64,000 nt of DNA from Streptomyces sp. JHA26. GTDB taxonomy: Bacteria > Actinomycetota > Actinomycetes > Streptomycetales > Streptomycetaceae. Made by a program: the position numbers and the translations under genes. The notes under the pieces are model-generated. The model ran no database searches. It saw only the letters and a list, made by a program, of their open reading frames with translations, and was not told where the DNA came from. Each line of letters starts with the position of its first letter. Position 1 is the first letter of the stretch. Below, one piece after another: positions 16,323 to 23,872 of this stretch. The stretch lies in NCBI RefSeq assembly GCF_002005565.1, contig NZ_BDJC01000011.1, positions 1-64,000 of the forward strand, in the 5' to 3' direction.

Positions 16323-17507
16323 CTACGGCAGCGCCAGCATCCGCTCCAGCGCCAGCTTCGCGAACGCCTCGGTCTCCTTGTCGACCTCGATCCGGTTGAC
16401 GAGGGTGCCCTCGGCGAGGGACTCCAGCGCCCAGACCAGGTGCGGCAGGTCGATGCGGTTCATCGTCGAGCAGAAGCAGACCGTCTTGTCGAGGAAGACG
16501 ATCTCCTTGCCCTCGGGAGCGAAACGGTTCGCCAGACGGCGGACCAGGTTCAGCTCGGTGCCGATGGCCCACTTGGAGCCGGCCGGGGCCGCCTCCAGGG
16601 CCTTGATGATGTACTCGGTCGAGCCGACGTGGTCCGCCGCCGCGACGACCTCGTGCCGGCACTCGGGGTGCACCAGGACGTTCACGCCCGGGATGCGCTC
16701 GCGCACGTCGTTCACCGAGTCCAGGCTGAAGCGGCCGTGCACCGAGCAGTGCCCGCGCCACAGGATCATCTTCGCCGCGCGCAGCTCCTCGGCGGTCAGC
16801 CCGCCGTTCGGCTTGTGCGGGTTGTAGACGACGCAGTCCTCCAGGGACATGCCCATGTCCCGCACCGCGGTGTTGCGGCCCAGGTGCTGGTCGGGCAGGA
16901 ACAGCACCTTCTCACCCTGCTCGAAGGCCCAGTCCAGGGCCCGCCGGGCGTTGGAGGACGTGCAGATGGTGCCGCCGTGCTTGCCGGTGAACGCCTTGAT
17001 GTCCGCGGAGGAGTTCATGTACGAGACGGGCACGACCTGCTCGGCGATCCCGGCCTCGGTCAGCACGTCCCAGCACTCGGCGACCTGCTCGGCGGTGGCC
17101 ATGTCCGCCATGGAGCAGCCGGCCGCCAGGTCGGGCAGGACCACCTTCTGGTCGTCGGAGGTCAGGATGTCCGCCGACTCCGCCATGAAGTGCACGCCGC
17201 AGAAGACGATGTACTCGGCCTCGGGGCGCGCGGCCGCGTCCCGGGCCAGCTTGAAGGAGTCGCCCGTGACGTCCGCGAACTGGATGACCTCGTCGCGCTG
17301 GTAGTGGTGACCGAGGACGAAGACCTTGTCCCCGAGCTTCTCCTTGGCCGCGCGGGCGCGCGCGACCAGGTCCGGGTCGGAGGGCGAGGGCAGGTCGCCG
17401 GGGCACTCCACGCCGCGCTCGCTCCTCGGGTCGGCCTCGCGGCCGAGCAGCAGCAGGGCGAGGGGCGACGGCTGCACGTCGAGGTCCTGGGGTTGGGCGG
17501 TGGTCAC
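16323..17507 (-). CDS. nadA: Quinolinate synthase A
   Basis: A 394-residue enzyme that condenses iminoaspartate with dihydroxyacetone phosphate to quinolinate in de novo NAD synthesis, using a [4Fe-4S] cluster. Motifs LGHHYQRDEVI, FCGVHFMAESA, GCSMADM, CTSSNA, HPECRHEV and KTVCFCSTM supply the cluster cysteines. The GTG at 17507 is preferred: AAAGG lies 9 bases upstream, whereas a GTG at 17516 would sit directly on it. nadB and nadC are not adjacent in the window. An A-type Fe-S carrier gene is divergent, 251 bases away, which fits the cluster requirement. Confidence 0.95.
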   Translation of the reverse strand: MTTAQPQDLDVQPSPLALLLLGREADPRSERGVECPGDLPSPSDPDLVARARAAKEKLGDKVFVLGHHYQRDEVIQFADVTGDSFKLARDAAARPEAEYIVFCGVHFMAESADILTSDDQKVVLPDLAAGCSMADMATAEQVAECWDVLTEAGIAEQVVPVSYMNSSADIKAFTGKHGGTICTSSNARRALDWAFEQGEKVLFLPDQHLGRNTAVRDMGMSLEDCVVYNPHKPNGGLTAEELRAAKMILWRGHCSVHGRFSLDSVNDVRERIPGVNVLVHPECRHEVVAAADHVGSTEYIIKALEAAPAGSKWAIGTELNLVRRLANRFAPEGKEIVFLDKTVCFCSTMNRIDLPHLVWALESLAEGTLVNRIEVDKETEAFAKLALERMLALP

Positions 17508-17548
17508 GACACGCACCCTTTCTACTTTTCGTCTAACTGACGCTATAT

Positions 17549-17554
17549 ATCATA
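17549..17554 (-). promoter_or_regulatory. Candidate nadA -10 element
   Basis: Read on the minus strand, TATGAT is followed by an AT-rich ATATAG, unusual in this GC-rich sequence, about 42 bases upstream of the nadA GTG. A matching -35 is poor, which would fit an activated or repressor-controlled promoter. Confidence 0.4.
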
Positions 17555-17559
17555 ACCGC

Positions 17560-17603
17560 TTCACGTCACTTTGACGATGTCCATCATGTCGATGTGACGT
17601 GAA
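17560..17603. promoter_or_regulatory. Dyad-symmetric operator candidate between nadA and erpA
   Basis: TTCACGTCAC (17560-17569) and its exact complement GTGACGTGAA (17594-17603) flank a 24-base spacer that contains a smaller palindrome, GATGTCCATC. The structure lies in the shared upstream region of the divergent nadA and Fe-S carrier genes, directly upstream of the nadA -10 candidate. No known regulator site is recognised. Confidence 0.45.
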
Positions 17604-17758
17604 TCCCGGTCCCCGAGCCGCTGTCCGCGCCGACGGGCATGTGCGAGCATGAGGAGAAGGCCGGGGAACACCTCACGGGCGCGTCCCGGAATGAATCCGC
17701 GGCCCCGCCGGTTGGAACCGTCGGCAAGCAGTCTCCGTACAACCCGGGAGAGATGTAG

Positions 17759-18115
17759 ATGTCCGTATCGGACGAGACCACCACCGTCACCGACGGCATC
17801 ATCCTGACCGACGCCGCCGCGGCCAAGGTCAAGGCCCTGCTCGACCAGGAAGGCCGTGACGACCTGGCGCTGCGCGTCGCCGTCCAGCCCGGTGGCTGCT
17901 CCGGCCTGCGCTACCAGCTCTTCTTCGACGAGCGTTCGCTCGACGGCGACGTCGTGAAGGACTTCGGCGGGGTCAAGGTCACCACCGACCGCATGAGCGC
18001 CCCGTACCTGGGCGGCGCCACCATCGACTTCGTGGACACGATCGAGAAGCAGGGCTTCACGATCGACAACCCGAACGCGACGGGTTCCTGCGCCTGCGGC
18101 GACTCCTTCAGCTGA
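17759..18115 (+). CDS. erpA: A-type iron-sulfur carrier/insertion protein (ErpA/IscA family)
   Basis: A 118-residue cytosolic protein that delivers [4Fe-4S] or [2Fe-2S] clusters to apo-enzymes. The three conserved cysteines are present: GGCSGLRYQ and the C-terminal GSCACGDSF. The family core spans residues 14-116. The ATG is preceded by GGGAGAG. It stands as a single gene with a strong terminator after it, divergent from nadA, an Fe-S enzyme. The actinobacterial homologue (M. tuberculosis Rv2204c) occupies the same chromosomal context. Confidence 0.94.
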   Translation: MSVSDETTTVTDGIILTDAAAAKVKALLDQEGRDDLALRVAVQPGGCSGLRYQLFFDERSLDGDVVKDFGGVKVTTDRMSAPYLGGATIDFVDTIEKQGFTIDNPNATGSCACGDSFS

Positions 18116-18133
18116 GCCGCGCGGCACCGTGCG

Positions 18134-18177
18134 AAGGGCGGCGGCCCGGGGTTCCTCCCCCGGGCCGCCGCCCTTTT
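18134..18177. terminator. Strong intrinsic terminator with T tract
   Basis: An 18-base perfect inverted repeat (AAGGGCGGCGGCCCGGGG and its complement) with a 6-base loop runs into TTTT. It terminates the Fe-S carrier gene and, read the other way, the convergent gene. Confidence 0.9.
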
Positions 18178-18199
18178 CCGGCCACTTCCCAGGCGGACG

Positions 18200-19744
18200 T
18201 CAGCGGCCCCCGGACGGCGCCGGAAGCCGTGCGCCCGGCTTGAACGCCGGGATCTCCTTGCCGTCCGCCCCGACGACCTCCCGGTCGCCGAGCGGCTTGC
18301 CGAGCGTCACCGTCCGCTCGTACTCCTTGGCGATCAGGATGCAGACCCGGTCCGGATGCGGGGTCTCGGTCACCGTGACCGTCACCCGCCCGGCGTCCTC
18401 CTTCGCCGTCGCCTCGTAGTCGGAGCACACCCCGCCGGTGAAGTGCACGGTCAGCTCGGTGCCCTCGGCCGTCCAGCCGCTCACCGACACGTCGCGCGGC
18501 GACGCCGAGGCCGGTCCGCCGGACGGGGACGGGGACGGCGCCGGGGAGGCCAGGTACTTCGGATCCACCGCCGGATACGTCACCGTGAAGGGGTCCGCGG
18601 TCCCCGGCGCGCGCACCTCGAACAGCCAGGACGGCACCAGCGTCTGCCGCCCCCGCACCGGGTGCGCGGCCAGCCCGAACACCGCCTCCTGGACGGTGAC
18701 CGTCTGCCGGTCCGACCGCTGCGGCTTCCCCGGCTTCCCGGGTGCGCCCGTCGCCGTCGACGGCGCGCACGGCGTCTGCGACGTGCCCTCCTCCAGCGGC
18801 ACCGGCCCGGCGCAGCCGCCGATGCCCGCCCCGGCGCCGCCGCCCGGGGTGTTCAGCAGAGCCAGCGTCTCCTTCGCGGCCAGGACCGGATACGTGTCCC
18901 CCTTGACCGGCGCCTTCAGCTGTCCGCTGCCGCCGACCACCTCGCCCCGCGCGCCGACGACCACGCCGGTCGTCCAGCCGTAGGTCGGCAGCCCGCCGAC
19001 CTCGGGCTCGGCGTTCACGGCCCGCCGGGCGCCCATGACCTGGCTCGCGTCCAGCTCGGCGTCGCCCTGGCCCAGCGCCTTCAGCACCGGCGCCGCCGCC
19101 TTCTTCGCGGCCGCCTCGCTCACCGGAGCCCCGTCGGCGGGCGGCGCCTTGCACACCGGGCCCTTCCTGCAGTCGTCGGTGCCGGGCGTGTAGCGCTGGA
19201 ACGTCCAGGCCCCCGGTGCCTGCCGGTTCACCGTGAGCACCGGGCCCGCGCCGTCCTCGACGCTCCCGGCCTTCCACGCCCCGCCCTGGAGCCGCGGCGC
19301 CCCCTCGATGCCGAGGGCCTTCGCCAGGCGGGCCACCTCCGCCTCGCCGACCCTGCCCTCCGCCCGGTACACGGGCGCCGAGCCGGGTCCCTCGGGGAGC
19401 GGGCCGTCGGAGCGGTAGACGACGCCGTACGGGTTGGGCTCGCCCGGTGCGATGCCGTTCGTGCCGCCGCCGTCCGGGCCGCCCGGGGAGGCCGGGGAGG
19501 CCGCCCCGTAGCCGTCGAGGGCGAGCGGCGGGGGAGTGCCGCCGCCCGGCGCCCCCGACGACGTGCCGCCGTCCGAGCCGCCGCCGGAGGCGGACGCGGC
19601 CAGGTACGCCCCGCCGGCCCCCATGAGCAGCACGGCGGTGACGGACGCGACGACGACCGCCCGGGGACGTCGCCGCGCGGAACGCCCGGTGCCCGCCTCG
19701 CCGGCGGCGGGGGCGTCGTCGTTGTCGGGTCGCTCGGTGTTCAC
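18200..19744 (-). CDS. Large secreted or membrane-anchored protein, unknown function
   Basis: A 514-residue protein. A basic cytosolic start (RSARRRPRAVVVASV) leads into one hydrophobic segment at about residues 28-50, then a Gly/Ser/Pro-rich linker and a large extracellular region with six or more cysteines (DDCRKGPVC, GGCAGPVPL, QTPCAPS, GGVCSDYEA, DRVCIL). No catalytic motif is recognised; repeated alpha/beta stretches such as AAKETLALLNTP suggest a PepSY-like or anchoring fold, but this is a guess. The GTG at 19744 has GGAG upstream. It looks like a single-gene unit common in Streptomyces. Confidence 0.8.
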   Translation of the reverse strand: MNTERPDNDDAPAAGEAGTGRSARRRPRAVVVASVTAVLLMGAGGAYLAASASGGGSDGGTSSGAPGGGTPPPLALDGYGAASPASPGGPDGGGTNGIAPGEPNPYGVVYRSDGPLPEGPGSAPVYRAEGRVGEAEVARLAKALGIEGAPRLQGGAWKAGSVEDGAGPVLTVNRQAPGAWTFQRYTPGTDDCRKGPVCKAPPADGAPVSEAAAKKAAAPVLKALGQGDAELDASQVMGARRAVNAEPEVGGLPTYGWTTGVVVGARGEVVGGSGQLKAPVKGDTYPVLAAKETLALLNTPGGGAGAGIGGCAGPVPLEEGTSQTPCAPSTATGAPGKPGKPQRSDRQTVTVQEAVFGLAAHPVRGRQTLVPSWLFEVRAPGTADPFTVTYPAVDPKYLASPAPSPSPSGGPASASPRDVSVSGWTAEGTELTVHFTGGVCSDYEATAKEDAGRVTVTVTETPHPDRVCILIAKEYERTVTLGKPLGDREVVGADGKEIPAFKPGARLPAPSGGR

Positions 19745-19859
19745 CGCATCGCTCCTTCGGCTGTTACTGGGGACAGCGATGGGACGCGGTGGAGGAGGAT
19801 CCGGTTCCCTTCGGCGGCACGGGTCACCCGAACGGCCGCGCGGGAACACCGGGCGGGTT

Positions 19860-20069
19860 CTAGTCGCCGTAGTCCGACATCGCCTCCAGCAACCGGGCCG
19901 ACGCCCCCGGCACCCGTACGCCGTGGATCAGCGACAGGGGGACGGGACGGGCCGGGACCCGTACGGGCGGCGACCAGCGCGGAGCCATCCGGGCGCAGTC
20001 GCCGCGCAGCGACGCCAGGTCGCCCTCCAGGTCGGCCGGGGCGGGTGCGACGGTCTCCGGGTTCGTCAT
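19860..20069 (-). CDS. Small hypothetical protein
   Basis: A 69-residue reading frame from an ATG at 20069 to TAG at 19860, with Pro/Arg-rich composition (SPPVRVPARPVPLSLIHG) and no signal, membrane or cysteine motif. Third-position GC is high through its length, but the ribosome site is weak and I recognise no family. It is divergent from the PfkB kinase gene with 132 bases between. It could be a genuine small protein of streptomycetes. Confidence 0.5.
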   Translation of the reverse strand: MTNPETVAPAPADLEGDLASLRGDCARMAPRWSPPVRVPARPVPLSLIHGVRVPGASARLLEAMSDYGD

Positions 20070-20201
20070 GACAGAACCGTAGGCGCGTTCCTGTCGCGTA
20101 GGAAGTTCTACTATCGGGTAGTTTCGCCCGCTTCGGTGTCGGGGCGCCGCCCGGTAGCGTGAACTGTCAACCCCGCCTCCCCTCAGGAGAGAGTCCACGC
20201 C

Positions 20202-21176
20202 GTGCGCATCGCAGTCACCGGCTCCATCGCCACCGACCACCTCATGACCTTCCCCGGCCGCTTCTCCGACCAGCTCGTCGCGGACCAGCTGCACACGGTC
20301 TCGCTCTCCTTCCTGGTCGACCAGCTCGACGTGCGCCGGGGCGGCGTCGCGGCGAACATCGCCTTCGGCATGGGCCAGCTCGGCACCCGGCCGATCCTGG
20401 TCGGCGCGGCCGGCTCGGACTTCGACGAGTACCGGGCCTGGCTGGACCGGCACGGCGTCGACACCGAATCGGTGCGCATCTCCGAGACGCTGCACACCGC
20501 CCGCTTCGTCTGCACGACCGACGCCGACCACAACCAGATCGGCTCCTTCTACACGGGCGCGATGAGCGAGGCCCGCCTGATCGAGCTGAAGACCGTCGCC
20601 GACCGCGTGGGCGGCCTCGACCTGGTCTCCATCGGCGCCGACGACCCGGAGGCGATGCTCCGCCACACCGAGGAGTGCCGCACGCGGAACATCCCCTTCG
20701 CCGCCGACTTCTCCCAGCAGATCGCCCGGATGAACGGCGACGAGATCCGGATACTGCTGGACGGGGCGACCTACCTCTTCTCCAACGAGTACGAGAAGGG
20801 GCTCATCGAGACCAAGACCGGCTGGACGGACGAGGAGATCCTCGCCCGCGTCGGCCACCGGGTCACCACCCTCGGCGCGCGGGGCGTACGGATCGAGCGG
20901 GCCGGCGAGGCGACCATCGAGGTCGGCGTCCCGGACGAGGAGCGCAAGGCCGACCCGACGGGCGTCGGCGACGCCTTCCGGGCGGGCTTCCTGTCGGGAC
21001 TGGCCTGGGGGGTGACCCTGGAGCGGGCGGCGCAGGTCGGCTGCATGCTGGCGACCCTCGTCATCGAGACGGTCGGCACGCAGGAGTACCAGCTGCGGCG
21101 GGGGCACTTCATGGAGCGGTTCACCAAGGCGTACGGGGACGAGGCGGCCGCCGAGGTCCAGGCGCACCTGGCCTGA
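20202..21176 (+). CDS. adoK: PfkB-family carbohydrate/adenosine kinase
   Basis: A 324-residue sugar/nucleoside kinase. N-terminal GSIATDHLMTFPGRF, the substrate-binding RRGGVAANIAFGMGQLG and the C-terminal PfkB signature DPTGVGDAFRAGFLSG with catalytic Asp are intact. It most resembles the mycobacterial adenosine kinase Rv2202c, which sits in the same place beside the cytochrome oxidase genes; ribokinase is the alternative. The start is a GTG at 20202 after CAGGAGAGAG. Phosphorylating adenosine to AMP would salvage a by-product of SAM metabolism. Confidence 0.88.
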   Translation: MRIAVTGSIATDHLMTFPGRFSDQLVADQLHTVSLSFLVDQLDVRRGGVAANIAFGMGQLGTRPILVGAAGSDFDEYRAWLDRHGVDTESVRISETLHTARFVCTTDADHNQIGSFYTGAMSEARLIELKTVADRVGGLDLVSIGADDPEAMLRHTEECRTRNIPFAADFSQQIARMNGDEIRILLDGATYLFSNEYEKGLIETKTGWTDEEILARVGHRVTTLGARGVRIERAGEATIEVGVPDEERKADPTGVGDAFRAGFLSGLAWGVTLERAAQVGCMLATLVIETVGTQEYQLRRGHFMERFTKAYGDEAAAEVQAHLA

Positions 21177-21200
21177 CCCCCGGACGGCCTCCGTCCCGGG

Positions 21201-21233
21201 CGGGTTACCTGATCCGGCGGACCAGGTAACCCG
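21201..21233. terminator. Hairpin terminator spanning a stop codon
   Basis: A perfect 11-base inverted repeat (CGGGTTACCTG and complement) with an 11-base loop contains the TAA stop of the cysteine desulfurase gene in one arm. It lies between convergent genes and can serve both. Confidence 0.7.
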
Positions 21234-22587
21234 TTCCCCGCTCCGCCCGCTCCTCGCCCACGTACTCCTGCCCCCGCATCTCGCACCACGCCGGGATGTC
21301 CAGGCGGGCCGCCTCGTCGTCGGAGAGGACGCGGACCGTGCCGCCGACGGGGACGTCGCCGATGACCTTGGCCAGCTCGATCACCGGAACGGGGCAACGC
21401 CGGCCGATCGCGTCCACGACGAGGTCGGCCCCCGCCTCCCGTGCGGGCTCCGCCCCCGTCGGCGCCCCCAGCTTCTCGCGCACCGCGGCCACCGTGCCCG
21501 GCAGCACCTCCAGGAACCGCTCGACGTCCTCGGCGGGCGTCCCCGACGGCAGCGACACCCGGACGTTGCCCTCGCTGAGCACGCCCATCGCCTTCAGGAC
21601 GTGGCTCGGCGTCAGGGTGCTGCTCGTGCAGGACGAGCCGGACGAGACCGAGAAACCCGCGCGGTCCAGCTCGTGCAGCAACGTCTCCCCGTCGACATAG
21701 AGACACGAGAAGGTGACGACACCGGGCAGCCGGCGCACCGGATCGCCGACCACCTCCACGTCCGGCACCAGCGCCGGCACCCGCGCCCGGATCCGCTCCG
21801 TCAGCTCCCGCAGCCGGGCCGCCTCCTCGGCCGCCTCGGCCCGCACCGCCCGCAGGGACGCCGCCGCGGCCACGATCGCCGGGAGGTTCTCGAAACCGGG
21901 TGCCCGGCCCGACTCCCGCTCGTCCCCGGGCCCTTGCGGCGCGAACCGGACACCCTTGCGCACCACGAGCAGCCCCACTCCCGGGGGCCCGCCCCACTTG
22001 TGGGCACTCGCCGTGAGCAGCGACCAGTCGCCGGGCACCCGTCCCCAGCCCAGCGACTGGGCCGCGTCCACCAGCAGCGGCACCCCCGCCGCCCGGCAGG
22101 CCTCCGCCACCCGGGCCACCGGCTGTTCGGTGCCCACCTCGTGGTTGGCCGACTGGAGGCAGGCCAGCGCGGTGCCGGCGTCCAGGGCCGCCGCGTACGC
22201 CGACGGGTCCACCGCCCCCGTCCGGTCCACGGGGACCCGGGTGACGGTCCCGCCGTTCCGCTCGTGCGTCTCGGCCGCATGCAGCACGGAGGAGTGTTCG
22301 ACCGCTGACACGATCAGGTGGTGTCCGACGCGCCGCCGCCCCGCCAGCGCTCCGGCTACACCCGAATGGACCGCCCGTGTCCCCGAAGGGGTGAACACCA
22401 ACTCGTCCGCCCGGCACCCCACCGCCTCGGCCGCCGCCTCCCGGGCCGCGTCGAGCAGCAGGCGCGCCCGGCGCCCTTCCCGGTACAGCCGCGCGGGATC
22501 GGCCCACCCCTCGTCGAGCGAGGCCGACAGGGCCTGCCGGGCGACGGGATGGAGGGGGGCAGCGGAAGCAGCATCGAAGTAGGCCAC
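21205..22587 (-). CDS. Cysteine desulfurase fused to TusA-type sulfur carrier
   Basis: A 460-residue protein with two domains. Residues 1-365 form a PLP-dependent class V enzyme: N-terminal YFDAASAAP, internal-aldimine lysine in SAHKWGG, and the mobile catalytic cysteine in SSGSSCTSS, all as in IscS/NifS. Residues about 385-460 are a TusA domain with its sulfur-accepting cysteine in RRCPVPVIELAK. The pairing suggests persulfide passes from the desulfurase to the carrier within one polypeptide. The GTG at 22587 begins the family-like N-terminus. It is divergent from ctaC. The final sulfur acceptor (tRNA, cofactor or other) is unknown. Confidence 0.92.
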   Translation of the reverse strand: MAYFDAASAAPLHPVARQALSASLDEGWADPARLYREGRRARLLLDAAREAAAEAVGCRADELVFTPSGTRAVHSGVAGALAGRRRVGHHLIVSAVEHSSVLHAAETHERNGGTVTRVPVDRTGAVDPSAYAAALDAGTALACLQSANHEVGTEQPVARVAEACRAAGVPLLVDAAQSLGWGRVPGDWSLLTASAHKWGGPPGVGLLVVRKGVRFAPQGPGDERESGRAPGFENLPAIVAAAASLRAVRAEAAEEAARLRELTERIRARVPALVPDVEVVGDPVRRLPGVVTFSCLYVDGETLLHELDRAGFSVSSGSSCTSSTLTPSHVLKAMGVLSEGNVRVSLPSGTPAEDVERFLEVLPGTVAAVREKLGAPTGAEPAREAGADLVVDAIGRRCPVPVIELAKVIGDVPVGGTVRVLSDDEAARLDIPAWCEMRGQEYVGEERAERGTGYLVRRIR

Positions 22588-22620
22588 AGGTCAACGCTAT
22601 GACGCCCGGTGCCGGAGCGC

Positions 22621-22705
22621 CCCGAGGGGGCGCGGGGGGGCCGTGACACGTGCGGCTCCACCGCGCGGGCGCGACGAACCACGACGCACCGTCAGCCGCC
22701 GAACA
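22621..22705. repeat. Dispersed Streptomyces intergenic repeat, copy 2
   Basis: GGGGGCGCGGGGG, TGCGGCTCCACCGCG, GGGCGCGACGAACCACGACG and CAGCCGCCGAAC follow in the same order as in copy 1 at 2013-2099, with scattered substitutions. It lies just upstream of the desulfurase gene. Confidence 0.6.
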
Positions 22706-22804
22706 ACCGCAGCTCCCACCACCGCAGGCCCCCGACCCACCCTCGAAGAGTGACCCCCGGCGCGTATGCCACCCTCCCCGCGACCCCCCGGAGGGCGTCG
22801 GCTA

Positions 22805-22832
22805 GGGTTTGGTCCGCATAAACATCAAACCC
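22805..22832. promoter_or_regulatory. Inverted repeat upstream of ctaC, candidate operator
   Basis: GGGTTTG and CAAACCC form a perfect 7-base dyad around 14 bases of spacer containing an A-rich ATAAACAT, about 80 bases before the ctaC GTG. It may be a regulator site or a 5'-leader hairpin; no known factor is recognised. Confidence 0.35.
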
Positions 22833-22912
22833 CTGCCCGACGCAGGGCGGCGACCGACCAGCGAGAAGGCCGCAGCCGAACAGCGCGGGCGAGACTCTCG
22901 GGAAGGCGCTAC

Positions 22913-23872
22913 GTGAGTCCCAACGGCTCCGACCGCTCGCCGCGGCGCCCGATGCGGCGGAAGCTGCTGCAGGCACTGACCGCGGGCCTGGTCCTGGCGA
23001 CCGCCACCGGTTGCACATACAAGGACTTCCCCCGCCTTGGCATGCCCACCCCGACCACGGAAGAGGCTCCGCGGATCCTCTCCCTGTGGCAGGGCTCCTG
23101 GGCTGCCGCGCTCGCCGTCGGCGTGCTGGTGTGGGGCCTGATCCTGTGGTGTGCATTCTTCTACCGGCGCAGCCGCACCAAGGTCGAAGTTCCTCCGCAG
23201 ACCAGGTACAACATGCCCATCGAGGCGCTGTACACCATGGTTCCGCTCATCATCGTCTCGGTGCTGTTCTACTTCACCGCCCGTGACGAGTCCGAGCTCC
23301 TGAGCCTGAAGAAGAAGCCCGACGTCACGGTGAACGTGGTCGGCTTCCAGTGGAGCTGGTGCTTCAACCACATCGAGGACGTCGCCGGTTCCAACGGTGA
23401 CGCCAAGACCTCCAAGGAACTGGCCGCCATCCCGGACCGGTACAAGGAGGACTTCCCGGCGAACGCCGGCGGTGTCTACGACTGCGGTGTCCCCGGAACC
23501 CGGAACCCGCAGAACAACAACCCGGGCCCGACCCTCTGGCTTCCCAAGGGCAAGACGGTCCGCTTCGTGCTGACCTCGCGCGACGTCATCCACTCGTTCT
23601 GGGTGGTGCCGTTCCTGATGAAGCAGGACGTCATCCCGGGCCACACCAACGCCTTCGAGGTGACCCCCAACAAGGAGGGCACCTTCAAGGGCAAGTGCGC
23701 CGAGCTGTGCGGCGTGGACCACTCCCGGATGCTGTTCAACGTGAAGGTCGTCTCCCCCGAGCGCTATGAGCAGCACCTCAAGGACCTCGTGAAGAAGGGG
23801 CAGACCGGTTACGTTCCCGCCGGCATCGAGCAGGCGGGTCACGAGAAGAACCGGGAGTCGAACATCCTGTGA
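22913..23872 (+). CDS. ctaC: Cytochrome c oxidase subunit II (aa3 type)
   Basis: A 319-residue membrane subunit that accepts electrons from cytochrome c into the CuA site. A signal sequence ends in the lipobox TATGC, two transmembrane segments follow (about residues 60-85 and 105-125), then the extracellular cupredoxin domain with CuA ligands in [11 protein letters not shown] and [16 protein letters not shown] roughly 40-residue insertion rich in Asn/Asp before the CuA domain is typical of actinobacteria. The GTG at 22913 has GGAAGG 6 bases upstream. It overlaps ctaD by 4 bases (GTGA). Confidence 0.96.
   Translation: MSPNGSDRSPRRPMRRKLLQALTAGLVLATATGCTYKDFPRLGMPTPTTEEAPRILSLWQGSWAAALAVGVLVWGLILWCAFFYRRSRTKVEVPPQTRYNMPIEALYTMVPLIIVSVLFYFTARDESELLSLKKKPDVTVNVVGFQWSWCFNHIEDVAGSNGDAKTSKELAAIPDRYKEDFPANAGGVYDCGVPGTRNPQNNNPGPTLWLPKGKTVRFVLTSRDVIHSFWVVPFLMKQDVIPGHTNAFEVTPNKEGTFKGKCAELCGVDHSRMLFNVKVVSPERYEQHLKDLVKKGQTGYVPAGIEQAGHEKNRESNIL

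Larger units (their letters stand above)
22588..22912. other. Divergent control region of desulfurase and ctaC, with repeat
   Basis: This 325-base gap carries the second copy of the dispersed intergenic repeat (about 22621-22705) and, nearer ctaC, a dyad at 22805-22832. No protein-coding signal is seen. The ctaC promoter must lie in the right half, but a clear -35/-10 pair is not visible. Confidence 0.6.

Noticed and set aside
20110..20136. CTAC...GTAG dyad upstream of the PfkB kinase as operator
   Set aside because: Four-base arms with an imperfect flank are too weak to claim a site.
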